NCBI RefSeq assembly: GCF_011078175.1
Contig: NZ_JAALCJ010000002.1
Coordinates: 62,001-126,000 of the forward strand
Reading direction: 5' to 3'
Source: Enterobacter cloacae
GTDB taxonomy: Bacteria; Pseudomonadota; Gammaproteobacteria; Enterobacterales; Enterobacteriaceae
Length of the DNA: 64,000 nt
The translations under genes were made by a program, and so were the position numbers. The notes beneath the pieces were generated by a model. It searched no databases and was not told where the DNA came from. It saw only the letters and a program-made list of their open reading frames with translations. This document shows positions 16,757 through 25,337 of this stretch, piece by piece; position 1 is the stretch's first letter, and each line of letters begins with the position of its first letter.

Positions 16757-17450
16757 AGAGATCATCCGCCAGCTTCAGAGCCAAAAGATACTGGCAATGA
16801 AGCTGGACCGGGCGGTACGTGATGTAGGTGAAGAGGTAAAGAGCCACCTGAATAATATAGGTGCCGGTGCCCAACGCCTGCTGTACTACACCTCCTGCTT
16901 TACTGATGAATATTACGATGTATGCACCCGACAAAACCTGGAGGACGCTCGATTCCGAAAGGGCATATTCCATCTCGTTTCTCGCTGGAACATCGTCTTT
17001 GACCTAATCAACACGTACGTAGAGGAGCTGGTTAAGGATTATTCCCCGGCAGAATTATCAGCGATACAGCATGCATTAATGCGCGCTAACGTTTATATAT
17101 CCACCAGCACGCTAACCTCGTATTCATTCTCTGCAGGCGTCGCATCGACTGTTTGCCTCTATGTGACCCTTCCACCTTCAGGGTTAAAGGTCGTTTCAGG
17201 ATTAACGGGCGCGGCTATTGGAGGGCTGGGGATATACGGGGTTGTGCAAAAAGCTGCTGACAGCGCTCATCGCCTGCAAGTGATGCATCCCGCCTACTAT
17301 CAAGCGTTATACCTGCGAGAACTGGAGATGATGTATTTCCTGGTGGAGCCTGCTTTTATGCGCGCGGGCGTGCTAACCCAGCAATGGACTGACAGTCAAA
17401 GCCCTTATGATGCTGCTGACACGATCCTGAAGCTAATGGGTAGACACTGA
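16743..17450 (+). CDS. Uncharacterised membrane-active-like protein, candidate T6SS effector (module 1)
   Basis: 235 aa, no signal peptide. The N-terminal half is helical and charged. Two adjacent hydrophobic glycine-rich segments (about residues 125-142 and 147-167, ending GLTGAAIGGLGIYG, a glycine-zipper pattern) could insert in membranes. The C-terminal segment (ADSAHRLQ...LEMMYFLVE, 172-202) is shared with the 214-aa protein at 15250. The stop overlaps the start of a 60-aa two-TM protein as TGATG, and an Hcp gene follows in the same direction. I infer an Hcp-delivered pore-forming effector of the Ssp6 type; it could instead be an uncharacterised membrane protein. Confidence 0.6.
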   Translation: MYHSEEIIRQLQSQKILAMKLDRAVRDVGEEVKSHLNNIGAGAQRLLYYTSCFTDEYYDVCTRQNLEDARFRKGIFHLVSRWNIVFDLINTYVEELVKDYSPAELSAIQHALMRANVYISTSTLTSYSFSAGVASTVCLYVTLPPSGLKVVSGLTGAAIGGLGIYGVVQKAADSAHRLQVMHPAYYQALYLRELEMMYFLVEPAFMRAGVLTQQWTDSQSPYDAADTILKLMGRH

Positions 17451-17632
17451 TGGGCTTTTTAAGACGCTGGTTCAAATCTCAGGCTCAGTTTTTCTTCTGG
17501 ACCTATGTCCCGATCATCCTCACGTTCATTTTTGGCTATGTCCTTGACGTTTACTTCCCTGAGGTTAGCCAGGGATTCATCCTCCTGTTTTACCTGGTAA
17601 CACTGGGACTGGCTTACTGGATATGGCATTGA
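17450..17632 (+). CDS. Small two-TM protein, candidate immunity protein (module 1)
   Basis: 60 aa. A basic N-terminus (MGFLRRWFKSQ) precedes two TM helices (about 14-33 and 40-58) with a short DVYFPEVSQG loop. The start is fused to the preceding stop (TGATG). Size, topology and position match the 61-aa protein at 15102, though the sequences are very diverged, as expected for immunity proteins specific to their own toxin. No named family is recognised. Confidence 0.6.
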   Translation: MGFLRRWFKSQAQFFFWTYVPIILTFIFGYVLDVYFPEVSQGFILLFYLVTLGLAYWIWH

Positions 17633-17671
17633 GGAACATCAATGCGTTACGCTTACTAATAAGGAAATTAC

Positions 17672-18184
17672 ATGTCTACACCCGCACACCTATGGCTAGA
17701 AGACGAGAACGGTTCGCCGATTATCGGTAGCTGCATGATGCCCACGCGTCTTGGTTCCATAGAGCTAAAATCGTTCTCCCACGGTGTAACCATTCCGGTT
17801 GATCCAAGCTGGGGTAAACTCACCGGCACGCGCGTCCATCGCCCTATTACGATAGTTAAAGAATTTGATCAGACTACCCCGCTTCTTTACCGCGCCGTGT
17901 GCGAAGGGAGAGTTATGAAGAAGGGGATCATTAAGATGTACCGCATTCTGGAGTCCGGGATCGAGGCCGAATATTTCAATATCGTGATGGAAAACGTTAA
18001 GTTCACGACAGTGGCACCCTTCATGACCCCTAACGGGATGAGCAGCACCCATCTTGAAACGCTCGAATTGCGTTACGAAGCAATCTCATGGAAGTACACG
18101 GAGGGGAATATCATTTACCGTGACACCTGGAACGATCGCTGCTGCGCCTGGGCACAGAAGAGCGTTGAAAGTGAGCAGATATAA
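17672..18184 (+). CDS. hcp: Type VI secretion tube protein Hcp (orphan)
   Basis: 170 aa, the normal Hcp length, with AAGGAA before the ATG. The sequence shows the Hcp1 beta-barrel pattern: HLWLEDENGSPIIGSC, the IELKSFSHGV strand, the TRVHRPITIVKEFDQTTPLLYRAVCEG strand pair, and ESGIEAEYFNIVMENVKF. Hcp forms the hexameric rings of the T6SS tube and chaperones small effectors in its lumen. No toxin extension is fused. No tssABC or other T6SS genes are in the window, so this is an orphan copy, 39 bp downstream of the candidate effector-immunity pair and followed by a strong terminator. Confidence 0.9.
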   Translation: MSTPAHLWLEDENGSPIIGSCMMPTRLGSIELKSFSHGVTIPVDPSWGKLTGTRVHRPITIVKEFDQTTPLLYRAVCEGRVMKKGIIKMYRILESGIEAEYFNIVMENVKFTTVAPFMTPNGMSSTHLETLELRYEAISWKYTEGNIIYRDTWNDRCCAWAQKSVESEQI

Positions 18185-18213
18185 AGAAACCGTCCCCCTG
18201 GGGCGGTTTCTTT
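18183..18213 (+). terminator. Terminator after hcp
   Basis: AAAGAAACCG (18183-18192) pairs perfectly with CGGTTTCTTT (18204-18213), with further C/G pairing in the loop. It closes the effector-immunity-hcp operon. Confidence 0.85.
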
Positions 18214-18331
18214 CCCATGACTATCAGGAGTAGTCCGGACAAGCCATAAAGACTATTTTGACCTTAGCGAGTCCTCCAGTCGCTTTTTTATCCTTCCTGC
18301 TATCTCCTTCTTCTCTCCTTTACTACAATCA

Positions 18332-18351
18332 CATATGATTTAATGCATATG
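18332..18351 (+). promoter_or_regulatory. Candidate ArsR operator
   Basis: CATATG-N8-CATATG forms a symmetric element 25 bp before the chosen arsR start. It overlaps the alternative ATG codons at 18343 and 18349, which argues against those being the true start. ArsR autoregulation is known for the family; this exact site is an inference. Confidence 0.5.
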
Positions 18352-18375
18352 ACACAAAACATTCAGGATGACAGA

Positions 18376-18696
18376 ATGCTCCACCCGCTCCAGCTCTTCA
18401 AAACCCTTTCCGACGAAACGCGGCTCGCCATCGTCATGCTTCTGCGTGAAGCGGGCGAGCTGTGCGTCTGCGATCTCTGCGCCGCTACCCACGAGCCGCA
18501 GCCGAAGGTCTCCCGCCACATGGCCTTACTGCGCGAGGCCGGGCTGGTCTTTGACCGTCGCGAGGGTAAATGGGTTTATTACCGTCTCTCTCTCAACATG
18601 CCTGCATGGGCGGCAGCCGTTATCGACACCAGCTGGAACTGCCTGCGGGAAGAGACGCGTATGAAGCTGAAAAACCGACTTCCGGGCTCGTGTTGA
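18376..18696 (+). CDS. arsR: Arsenite-responsive repressor ArsR
   Basis: 106 aa from ATG 18376 (MLHPLQLFKTLSDETRLAIV), with AGGA upstream. The As(III)-binding motif ELCVCDLC supplies the three cysteines, followed by the winged helix recognition segment PQPKVSRHMALLREAGL. The protein leaves the operator when As(III)/Sb(III) binds, releasing arsRBC. Earlier in-frame ATGs (18343, 18349) lie in the putative operator. It heads a three-gene operon inserted between the Hcp island and rcdA. Confidence 0.92.
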   Translation: MLHPLQLFKTLSDETRLAIVMLLREAGELCVCDLCAATHEPQPKVSRHMALLREAGLVFDRREGKWVYYRLSLNMPAWAAAVIDTSWNCLREETRMKLKNRLPGSC

Positions 18697-18736
18697 CCAA
18701 TACATATTCACAATAACAGATATAACGGAGTAAAAG

Positions 18737-20026
18737 ATGTTTCTGGCAGGGGCTATTTTTCTGTTTACGCTGGTACTGGTTATCTGGCAGCCCAAAGGGC
18801 TCAGTATCGGCTGGAGCGCCACCATTGGCGCCGTGCTGGCGCTGATGAGCGGCGTGATCCACATTAACGATATCCCTGTGGTATGGAATATCGTCTGGAA
18901 TGCGACGGCAACGTTCATCGCCGTCATCATTATCAGCCTGCTGCTGGATGAGTCCGGCTTTTTCGAGTGGGCCGCGCTGCACGTTGCTCGCTGGGGGAAC
19001 GGTCGCGGGCGATTGCTGTTTACCTGGATCGTGCTGCTGGGCGCAGCCGTGGCGGCGCTGTTTGCCAATGACGGCGCGGCGCTGATCCTCACCCCTATCG
19101 TCATCGCTATGCTGCTGGCGCTGGGGTTCAGCAAGCAGGCTACGCTGGCGTTCGTGATGGCAGCGGGATTTATCGCCGATACCGCCAGCCTGCCGCTGAT
19201 TGTCTCCAACCTGGTCAACATTGTGTCGGCGGATTTCTTTAAGCTGGGCTTTAGCGAATATGCCTCGGTGATGATCCCGGTTGATATCGCCGCAATTGCC
19301 GCGACGCTGGTGATGCTGCATCTGTTCTTCCGAAAAGAAATTCCCCCGGAATATGACCTGGCAAAACTCCGTGAGCCTGCTTTGGCCATTCACGACCTGC
19401 CAACGTTCAGAACGGGCTGGATCGTGCTGCTGCTACTGCTCGTCGGTTTCTTTGTGCTTGAACCTCTGGGTATCCCGGTCAGCGCTATCGCAACAGCTGG
19501 CGCGCTGATTTTGTTTGCCGTTGCAAAACGCGGGCACGCCATTAACACCGGAAAAGTGCTGCGCGGCGCACCGTGGCAGATCGTTATCTTCTCGCTGGGG
19601 ATGTATCTGGTGGTGTATGGCCTGCGCAACGCCGGGCTGACGGAGTCTCTTTCAGGCGTTCTTGATCACTTAGCCGGATACGGACTCTGGGTTACCACGC
19701 TGGGAACCGGATTTATCACCGCCTTCCTGTCATCCATAATGAACAATATGCCAACGGTGCTGATTGGCGCGCTCTCCATTGAGGGTAGTGCTGCAACAGG
19801 GTTGATTAAAGAGGCGATGATTTACGCTAACGTGATTGGCTGCGATTTGGGGCCGAAAATCACCCCCATCGGGAGTCTGGCTACCCTGCTCTGGCTTCAT
19901 GTGCTGGCACAGAAAAACATGACTATAACCTGGGGCTACTATTTCAGGACGGGCATCATAATGACGCTGCCGGTTCTCTTTGTGACGCTCGCCGCGCTGG
20001 CGCTACGTCTCTCCTTCACACTGTAA
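18737..20026 (+). CDS. arsB: Arsenite efflux pump ArsB
   Basis: 429 aa, the standard length, with about 12 TM helices and the ArsB signatures [34 protein letters not shown] and [12 protein letters not shown]. It expels arsenite and antimonite at the inner membrane by proton exchange. It is intact and lies 40 bp after arsR. With arsC broken, the operon should still protect against arsenite but not provide arsenate reduction. Confidence 0.95.
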   Translation: MFLAGAIFLFTLVLVIWQPKGLSIGWSATIGAVLALMSGVIHINDIPVVWNIVWNATATFIAVIIISLLLDESGFFEWAALHVARWGNGRGRLLFTWIVLLGAAVAALFANDGAALILTPIVIAMLLALGFSKQATLAFVMAAGFIADTASLPLIVSNLVNIVSADFFKLGFSEYASVMIPVDIAAIAATLVMLHLFFRKEIPPEYDLAKLREPALAIHDLPTFRTGWIVLLLLLVGFFVLEPLGIPVSAIATAGALILFAVAKRGHAINTGKVLRGAPWQIVIFSLGMYLVVYGLRNAGLTESLSGVLDHLAGYGLWVTTLGTGFITAFLSSIMNNMPTVLIGALSIEGSAATGLIKEAMIYANVIGCDLGPKITPIGSLATLLWLHVLAQKNMTITWGYYFRTGIIMTLPVLFVTLAALALRLSFTL

Positions 20027-20038
20027 CGAGTAACGCAT

Positions 20039-20470
20039 ATGAGCCATATCACCATCTACCACAACCCGGCCTGCGGCACGTCGCGCAATACGCTGGAGAT
20101 GATCCGCAACAGCGGTACGGAACCAGAGATTATACTCTATCTGGAAAACCCGCCGTCGCGCGATGAACTCACCAGGCTGATTGCAGACATGGGGATTCCC
20201 GTGTGCGATCTGCTGCGCAAAAACGTCGAGCCCTATGAGCAACTGGGCCTTGCCGGGGGAGATTTCACCGATGACTAGCTTATCGATTTCATGCTGCAAT
20301 ACCCCATCCTGATTAACCGTCCGATTGTGGTGACGCCGCTGGGCACCCGTCTGTGCCGCCCTTCTGAAGTCGTTCTTGACATCCTTCCGGACGCGCAAAA
20401 AGGGGCATTTACGAAGGAAGATGGCGAAGTCGTCATTGACGCCTGCGGGAAAAAAATCTCCCGACAGTAG
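20039..20470 (+). pseudogene. arsC: Arsenate reductase ArsC interrupted by a nonsense codon
   Basis: The frame encodes a normal ArsC of 143 codons apart from TAG at 20276-20278 (codon 80), where E. coli ArsC has Arg in FTDDRLIDFML. Before the stop, the active-site Cys12 loop (HNPACGTSRNT) and an Arg60 equivalent (LLRKNVEPYE) are present. After it the frame continues intact through VTPLGTRLCRPSE, which carries the two other catalytic arginines, to TAG 20468. The 79-residue product lacks these and should be inactive. All else is undamaged, so the mutation looks recent. Amber suppression or sequencing error could change the verdict. Confidence 0.85.
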
Positions 20471-20492
20471 GCGTAACCGGGGCGAGGAGCTA

Positions 20493-21044
20493 TCAGGCGG
20501 TATCCTCGCCTGCAATCCGCCCCACCATCACCCGGATCGCCTCCCGGGTTAACGGCGCCCGATCGGTCACAAAATGCAGCGTCATCCCCTCGATAAACGC
20601 ATCCAGCGCGCGGGCGGTAGCCGGGTCAAACCACTGCTCCAGCGTAGTCTGGCTCATCTTCATCCAGTCCTGCATGACCGTTTTCAGCGCGGCGCGGCGG
20701 TGCATAAAGGCATACAGCTGATACATCAGCGCCATATTGTGTGGCGTGGTCACGGCAGAACTGTGGATCAGCGAGGTAATGGCCTCGCACGCCCTCGCCC
20801 GTCCGTTAACCCCCGCGAAGAAATCCCGGTACTGCTGAGACATCTGCTGCGTAAACCACATGAATGCCTCCTCCAGAAGCGGCTCCATCCCGTCGAAATA
20901 GTAGGTCATCGACCCCAGCGGCACGCCTGCGCAGGTGGCAATCTTGCGGTGCGTGACGGCATGAATACCGTACTCAGCAATGGTGTCCAGCGTAGCCCGG
21001 AGTATCTTTTCGCGGCGGTTAGGGTCGTTCGGTGGTCTGCTCAT
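20493..21044 (-). CDS. rcdA: TetR-family regulator RcdA (YbjK)
   Basis: 183 aa from ATG 21044, with GAGGA upstream; the open frame to 21536 is a shadow of ybjJ. The N-terminal HTH ([26 protein letters not shown]) is TetR type, and the whole protein aligns with E. coli RcdA (178 aa), described there as a regulator of csgD and other stress genes. It is divergent from ybjJ; in E. coli it neighbours rybB, but here the Hcp and ars segments intervene. Confidence 0.9.
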   Translation of the reverse strand: MSRPPNDPNRREKILRATLDTIAEYGIHAVTHRKIATCAGVPLGSMTYYFDGMEPLLEEAFMWFTQQMSQQYRDFFAGVNGRARACEAITSLIHSSAVTTPHNMALMYQLYAFMHRRAALKTVMQDWMKMSQTTLEQWFDPATARALDAFIEGMTLHFVTDRAPLTREAIRVMVGRIAGEDTA

Positions 21045-21063
21045 AAAATCCTCACCCGGTTTA

Positions 21064-21077
21064 TGTACAAATGTACA
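21064..21077. promoter_or_regulatory. Dyad in the rcdA-ybjJ divergent promoter region
   Basis: TGTAC-AAAT-GTACA is a symmetric site 20 bp upstream of the rcdA start and 50 bp from the ybjJ start. A TetR-type repressor controlling both genes would bind such a position; the link to RcdA is inferred. Confidence 0.4.
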
Positions 21078-21126
21078 CAAAGTTGCTAGTGTTGTCGCTA
21101 TTGTTGTACTTCTGGTGCAGACCCCA

Positions 21127-22341
21127 ATGACCCTAACTTCTCCTCGCAAAGCCCTGCATCTGCGGATGTGGGCGCTGTTTATGTTCTTCTTCATCCCCGG
21201 GCTGCTGATGGCTTCCTGGGCGACGCGCACCCCGGCAATCCGCGATACGCTCTCCGTCTCGACGGCGGAGATGGGGATCGTGCTGTTTGGCCTGTCGATT
21301 GGCTCGATGAGCGGCATCCTCTGCTCGGCCTGGCTGGTGAAGCGCTTTGGCACGCGCGCGGTGATTCGCACCACCATGTGCTGCGCAGTGGCAGGTATGC
21401 TCGGTCTGAGCGTGGCGCTGTGGTTCGCCTCGCCGCTGATGTTTGCCCTGGGGCTGATGGTCTTTGGCGGCAGCTTTGGCGCGGCAGAAGTGGCCATTAA
21501 CGTCGAGGGGGCCGCCGTCGAACAGGCGATGAACAAAACGGTGCTGCCGATGATGCATGGCTTTTACAGCCTCGGCACGCTGGCGGGCGCGGGCGTGGGG
21601 ATGGCGCTTACGGGGCTGGGCATTGCGGCCCACGTGCACATTTTACTGGCGGCGCTGGTCTGCATTATCCCGATCCTCACCGGCATCCGGGCTATTCCCG
21701 CCGGTACGGGACAAAATGCCTCGGACGAACAGGCGTCTGCGGCAAAAGGGTTGCCCTTCTATCGCGATTTCCAGCTGATGCTGATTGGCGTGGTGGTGCT
21801 GGCGATGGCGTTTGCTGAAGGCTCGGCCAACGACTGGCTACCGTTACTGATGGTGGACGGGCACGGTTTTAGCCCCACCTCCGGCTCGCTGATTTACGCC
21901 GGGTTTACGCTCGGCATGACCGTCGGGCGTTTCACCGGCGGCTGGTTTATAGACCGCTACAGCCGTGTGGCGGTCGTCCGTGCCAGCGCCCTGCTGGGCG
22001 CGCTGGGCATCGCGATGATTATCTTTGTGGATGTGGACTGGATTGCCGGCGTGTCGGTGATCCTGTGGGGACTGGGCGCCTCCCTTGGCTTCCCGCTGAC
22101 CATTTCCGCTGCCAGCGATACCGGCCCTGATGCGCCGACGCGCGTCAGCGTCGTGGCGACCACCGGCTACCTCGCTTTCCTGGTGGGCCCGCCGCTGCTT
22201 GGATTCCTCGGTGAGCACTACGGGTTACGCAGCGCGATGCTGGTGGTATTAGGGTTAGTCATTATTGCCGCCCTGGTGGCGCGAGCGGTGGCAAAACCGG
22301 AAGCAGAAACAACGTCAATGGAGAAGGGATATGAGCGTTAA
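21127..22341 (+). CDS. ybjJ: MFS transporter YbjJ
   Basis: 404 aa from ATG 21127 ([21 protein letters not shown]), matching E. coli YbjJ (402 aa). About 12 TM helices, with MFS loop motifs ([19 protein letters not shown] and [10 protein letters not shown]). The substrate is unknown. The 3' end overlaps ybjI by 11 bases, so transporter and HAD phosphatase are co-translated, suggesting uptake of a compound handled by the phosphatase. Confidence 0.9.
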   Translation: MTLTSPRKALHLRMWALFMFFFIPGLLMASWATRTPAIRDTLSVSTAEMGIVLFGLSIGSMSGILCSAWLVKRFGTRAVIRTTMCCAVAGMLGLSVALWFASPLMFALGLMVFGGSFGAAEVAINVEGAAVEQAMNKTVLPMMHGFYSLGTLAGAGVGMALTGLGIAAHVHILLAALVCIIPILTGIRAIPAGTGQNASDEQASAAKGLPFYRDFQLMLIGVVVLAMAFAEGSANDWLPLLMVDGHGFSPTSGSLIYAGFTLGMTVGRFTGGWFIDRYSRVAVVRASALLGALGIAMIIFVDVDWIAGVSVILWGLGASLGFPLTISAASDTGPDAPTRVSVVATTGYLAFLVGPPLLGFLGEHYGLRSAMLVVLGLVIIAALVARAVAKPEAETTSMEKGYER

Positions 22342-23143
22342 ACTGATTGCAGTCGACATGGATGGCTCCTTCCTGAGCGATGCGAAAACCTATAACCGCG
22401 CGCGTTTTCTGGCGCAGTACGCGCGCATGAAAGCGCAAGGCATCCGTTTTGTGGTCGCCAGTGGAAACCAGTACTACCAGCTGATCTCATTCTTCCCCGA
22501 GATCGCCCATGAAATCGCGTTCGTGGCCGAAAACGGCGGTTGGGTAGTGGATGCCGGCGAAGATGTGTTTAACGGCGAGCTGTCGAAAGAGCACTTCATG
22601 ACCGTCGCCACCCTGTTAAACGACGTGCCCGGCATTGAGATAATTGCCTGCGGAAAAAACAGCGCCTACACGCTGAAAACGTATAACGACCTCTTTAAAG
22701 AAATTGCTGCACAATACTATCACCGCCTTGAAAGCGTCAGCAGCTTTGACAACCTCAACGATATTTTCTTCAAATTCGGGCTCAACGTCTCTGACGACGA
22801 AATTCCGCGCATTCAGGCGCTGCTGCATGAGAAGCTTGGCGACATCATGGTGCCGGTAACCACGGGACACGGCAGTATCGACCTGATAATCCCCGGCGTA
22901 CACAAAGCTAACGGCCTGCGGATCCTGCAAGCGCGCTGGGGCATTGAGGACAGCGAGGTGGTGGCCTTTGGCGACAGCGGTAACGACGTGGAGATGCTGC
23001 GACAGGCCGGGTATGGCTTCGCGATGGCCAATGCCAGACCGCACATTAAAGCGGTGGCCCGCTATGAAGCGCCGAACAATAATGACGAAGGGGTGCTGGA
23101 CGTGATTGATAGGGTGCTGGATGGGAGGGCGCCGTTTAATTGA
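22331..23143 (+). CDS. ybjI: HAD-superfamily phosphatase YbjI (Cof type)
   Basis: 270 aa from ATG 22331, overlapping ybjJ. Cof/class IIB HAD hydrolase: nucleophile motif DMDG (Asp9, Asp11), motif [11 protein letters not shown], Lys in motif III and motif [14 protein letters not shown]. coli YbjI is a 5-amino-6-(5-phospho-D-ribitylamino)uracil phosphatase, part of riboflavin synthesis, and acts on sugar phosphates. Residue 13 is Ser where relatives have Thr (DMDGS rather than DMDGT), a conservative change. It is a close paralogue of SupH at 45103. Confidence 0.9.
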   Translation: MSVKLIAVDMDGSFLSDAKTYNRARFLAQYARMKAQGIRFVVASGNQYYQLISFFPEIAHEIAFVAENGGWVVDAGEDVFNGELSKEHFMTVATLLNDVPGIEIIACGKNSAYTLKTYNDLFKEIAAQYYHRLESVSSFDNLNDIFFKFGLNVSDDEIPRIQALLHEKLGDIMVPVTTGHGSIDLIIPGVHKANGLRILQARWGIEDSEVVAFGDSGNDVEMLRQAGYGFAMANARPHIKAVARYEAPNNNDEGVLDVIDRVLDGRAPFN

Positions 23144-23160
23144 TTCCGTGCGATCTGGTG

Positions 23161-23193
23161 CCCTCACCCTAACCCTCTCCCACAGGGAGAGGG
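23161..23193. repeat. CCCTCACCC/CCCTCTCCC dispersed palindrome
   Basis: CCCTCTCCC-ACA-GGGAGAGGG hairpin preceded by CCCTCACCCTAA. The same element occurs at 26791 and three times in 40585-40806, each time at the 3' end of genes, so it is a dispersed intergenic repeat of this genome. Confidence 0.7.
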
Positions 23194-23201
23194 AATAAGG
23201 A

Positions 23202-24434
23202 TTACGGTTGCAGGGAATTTCCGACGCGTTTGTCCTTCAGAAACACCACTATCAACCCTACCCACAGCATACCATTTGCGAGGTTGAACAGGCTGAACAG
23301 CCCGTTACCGCCGAAAGCATAGGCATGTTTGCTCACCTCAATACCGACGGTGAAAATCAGCATTTGCAGCATCCCCATCGCAGCGGACACCGTACCTTTA
23401 CTCATTTCACTGGCGAACAGCGTCAGGCGCACCAGACCAGCATTTGCCACGCCAATACCAAACGCGTAAACGCTCAGCCCCGCCGTCATCCACAGGTACG
23501 CGTGAGACGAGACTATGGTCGCCACCGCCGCGATAATCAGCCCTGCCGCAATGGGCCAGCCGCCCATAATAATCAGCGAACGCACGGTACGGCGCGACGT
23601 AAGACGTGCCAGCACCAGGTTACCGATAATCAGCGCACCAAAAATCGGCACCTGTAACAGGCCATATTCATAGCTGCTAAGCTGCTCGCCGCTGATGATA
23701 ATCACCGGCGACTGGGCAATCCACGCCAGCAGCGGCAGGCTGACAAAGCCCGTCGCAAGCGCACCCGCAACAAAACGACCGTTTTTCAGCACCGCCTTAT
23801 AATCACGCCCCAGCTCTTTAAGAGAGAGCTTTTCGCCCAGGCGGGTGGCGGTTTCCGGCATCGCACGGTGAAGTCCGAAGAAAGAGATAGCCGCGAGCGC
23901 GGCAAAGAGGATGAACATCCCTTCCCACGGCGCAACGTGGACCCATGCGGCTCCCACCAGCGGCCCCAGAAGCGGCGCAATCAGCGCAACGTTTGCCATC
24001 AGCGCGGTAATTTTGATACACACCGCCTCCTCAAACGACTCCTGAATAGCGGCATAGCCCACGGCGCCGATAAAACACAGACTTACGCCCTGAAGGAAGC
24101 GCAGCAGCGTGAACTGCTCAATGTTCTGCGCCAGAAGGGTGGCCAGACAGGTGACGATAAACCACACCACGCCCGTCAGCATCACCGGACGGCGGCCAAT
24201 ACGATCCGACAGCGGCCCTAACAGCCACTGTAAAAACATGCCGCCCGCAAGATAGGCGGTCATGGATGTTGGCACCCATTCAATACCTGCGTTGTACTGC
24301 TCAACCACAGCCAGCATGCCTGGCTGGATCATGTCGTTGCCGATGTAGGTAGAGAATTCGTAAAGCACCAGACACAGAGGAAAAAGTAACGCCTGACGAC
24401 CCAGACGATTACCGGAAGAAGAACGGTTTATCAT
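23202..24434 (-). CDS. mdfA: Multidrug MFS exporter MdfA
   Basis: 410 aa, same length as E. coli MdfA. The first TM carries the substrate-recognition Glu ([19 protein letters not shown]) and the motif A loop is [13 protein letters not shown]. It is a 12-TM drug/proton antiporter for chloramphenicol, cationic lipophiles and others, also implicated in alkali tolerance. It is convergent with ybjI and divergent from the PAP2 genes, as in E. coli. Confidence 0.96.
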   Translation of the reverse strand: MINRSSSGNRLGRQALLFPLCLVLYEFSTYIGNDMIQPGMLAVVEQYNAGIEWVPTSMTAYLAGGMFLQWLLGPLSDRIGRRPVMLTGVVWFIVTCLATLLAQNIEQFTLLRFLQGVSLCFIGAVGYAAIQESFEEAVCIKITALMANVALIAPLLGPLVGAAWVHVAPWEGMFILFAALAAISFFGLHRAMPETATRLGEKLSLKELGRDYKAVLKNGRFVAGALATGFVSLPLLAWIAQSPVIIISGEQLSSYEYGLLQVPIFGALIIGNLVLARLTSRRTVRSLIIMGGWPIAAGLIIAAVATIVSSHAYLWMTAGLSVYAFGIGVANAGLVRLTLFASEMSKGTVSAAMGMLQMLIFTVGIEVSKHAYAFGGNGLFSLFNLANGMLWVGLIVVFLKDKRVGNSLQP

Positions 24435-24539
24435 GCAATCTCTTTAGTATGAAAAAATCGCGATGAGTGTAATGAATTGCCGCTGTTTGAGACAGCACAA
24501 TAATGTGAAAACACGGAAATAAGGCACTTATCGTTATTG

Positions 24540-24556
24540 TTTAAGGTTTCCTTAAG
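24540..24556 (+). promoter_or_regulatory. PmrA (BasR) box before the PAP2 genes
   Basis: TTTAAG-GTTTC-CTTAAG matches the PmrA box yTTAAk-N5-yTTAAk exactly. A TATGAT -10-like hexamer follows at 24567. E. coli/Salmonella ybjG is a reported PmrA target, which supports the reading. Confidence 0.65.
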
Positions 24557-24601
24557 TTGCCCTCCTTATGATAGTGCTATTTCACGTTATTGACCGAAAC
24601 T

Positions 24602-25330
24602 ATGACACACGCCGTCAGCCCTTCAGAATTATCTAAGTTACCGACAAACAAGACAAAACATCTTTACCGTTTGCCCGTCCGCTTTTATGGTTATCAGCTT
24701 TTCGGGCTGATCGTTCTTGCGCTGCTTTTTACCTGGCTTTCGCGCGATGAATCATTTGACCGATGGATAACCGGCTTCTGGTATGACGCGGCGAGGCATC
24801 ATTTCCCGCTACAGCAAAACCCGCTGCTGGATCTGCTCAACCATCGGCTGGCGAAATATATGGCCATCGCGCTGGCTGCCGCATCGCTGATTTACGGCGC
24901 TTACAAACGCAATGCCCGGCTGGTAACGGCCGCGCTTCTGATGGGGCTGGGTGCGCTGGTGGTAGGGGTACTAAAAAGCATAAGCCACCACAGCTGTCCG
25001 TGGGATCTGGTTGAGTATGGCGGCAAAGCCGTCTCGTATCCCCTGTTCAGCGCCGTTCCGGCAGACAGCGGACCGGGACGCTGCTTTCCCGGCGGCCACG
25101 CCTCAAGCGGGTTTATGGTCATGGGGCTATTTTTTGCCTTCTGGCGTGAACGTCCGCGTCTGGCCTGGACCTTTGTCGCGCTGGGTGCTGTGATGGGCCT
25201 TTTAATGGGCTTCGGACAGGTCATGCGCGGCGCGCATTTTTTCTCTCACAACCTGTGGGCCGGGTGGTGGGTGTGGTTTTCCCAGGTGCTGGTTTACGGG
25301 CTGGTTTCCACCTGGTTTGCTAAAGAGTAA
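24602..25330 (+). CDS. PAP2-family phosphatase/phosphotransferase, inner membrane
   Basis: 242 aa from ATG 24602 (a TTG at 24590 is an alternative; neither has a clear ribosome site). Six TM helices. The PAP2 motifs are variant: motif 1 around K125 (KSISHHSCPWDL, no RP pair), motif 2 CFPGGHAS (H166) and motif 3 RGAHFFSH (R209, H216). This pattern belongs to the LpxE-like/acid phosphatase branch that acts on lipid phosphates rather than to undecaprenyl-PP phosphatases. It is 7 bp upstream of ybjG and downstream of a PmrA box. E. coli K-12 lacks it here. Lipid A or phospholipid dephosphorylation is a reasonable inference. Confidence 0.8.
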   Translation: MTHAVSPSELSKLPTNKTKHLYRLPVRFYGYQLFGLIVLALLFTWLSRDESFDRWITGFWYDAARHHFPLQQNPLLDLLNHRLAKYMAIALAAASLIYGAYKRNARLVTAALLMGLGALVVGVLKSISHHSCPWDLVEYGGKAVSYPLFSAVPADSGPGRCFPGGHASSGFMVMGLFFAFWRERPRLAWTFVALGAVMGLLMGFGQVMRGAHFFSHNLWAGWWVWFSQVLVYGLVSTWFAKE

Positions 25331-25337
25331 CGAGATT

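Noticed and set aside
18343-18375. Earlier ATG codons for arsR
   Set aside because: They lie in the putative operator, lack a ribosome site and add residues not present in ArsR relatives.
15000-20480. Complete prophage or integrative element
   Set aside because: No integrase, structural phage gene, tRNA end or flanking direct repeat could be found; only a remnant or recombined island is supportable.
21045-21536. N-terminal extension of rcdA to 347 residues
   Set aside because: The extra part is antisense to ybjJ; the TetR domain begins at ATG 21044, which has a good ribosome site.
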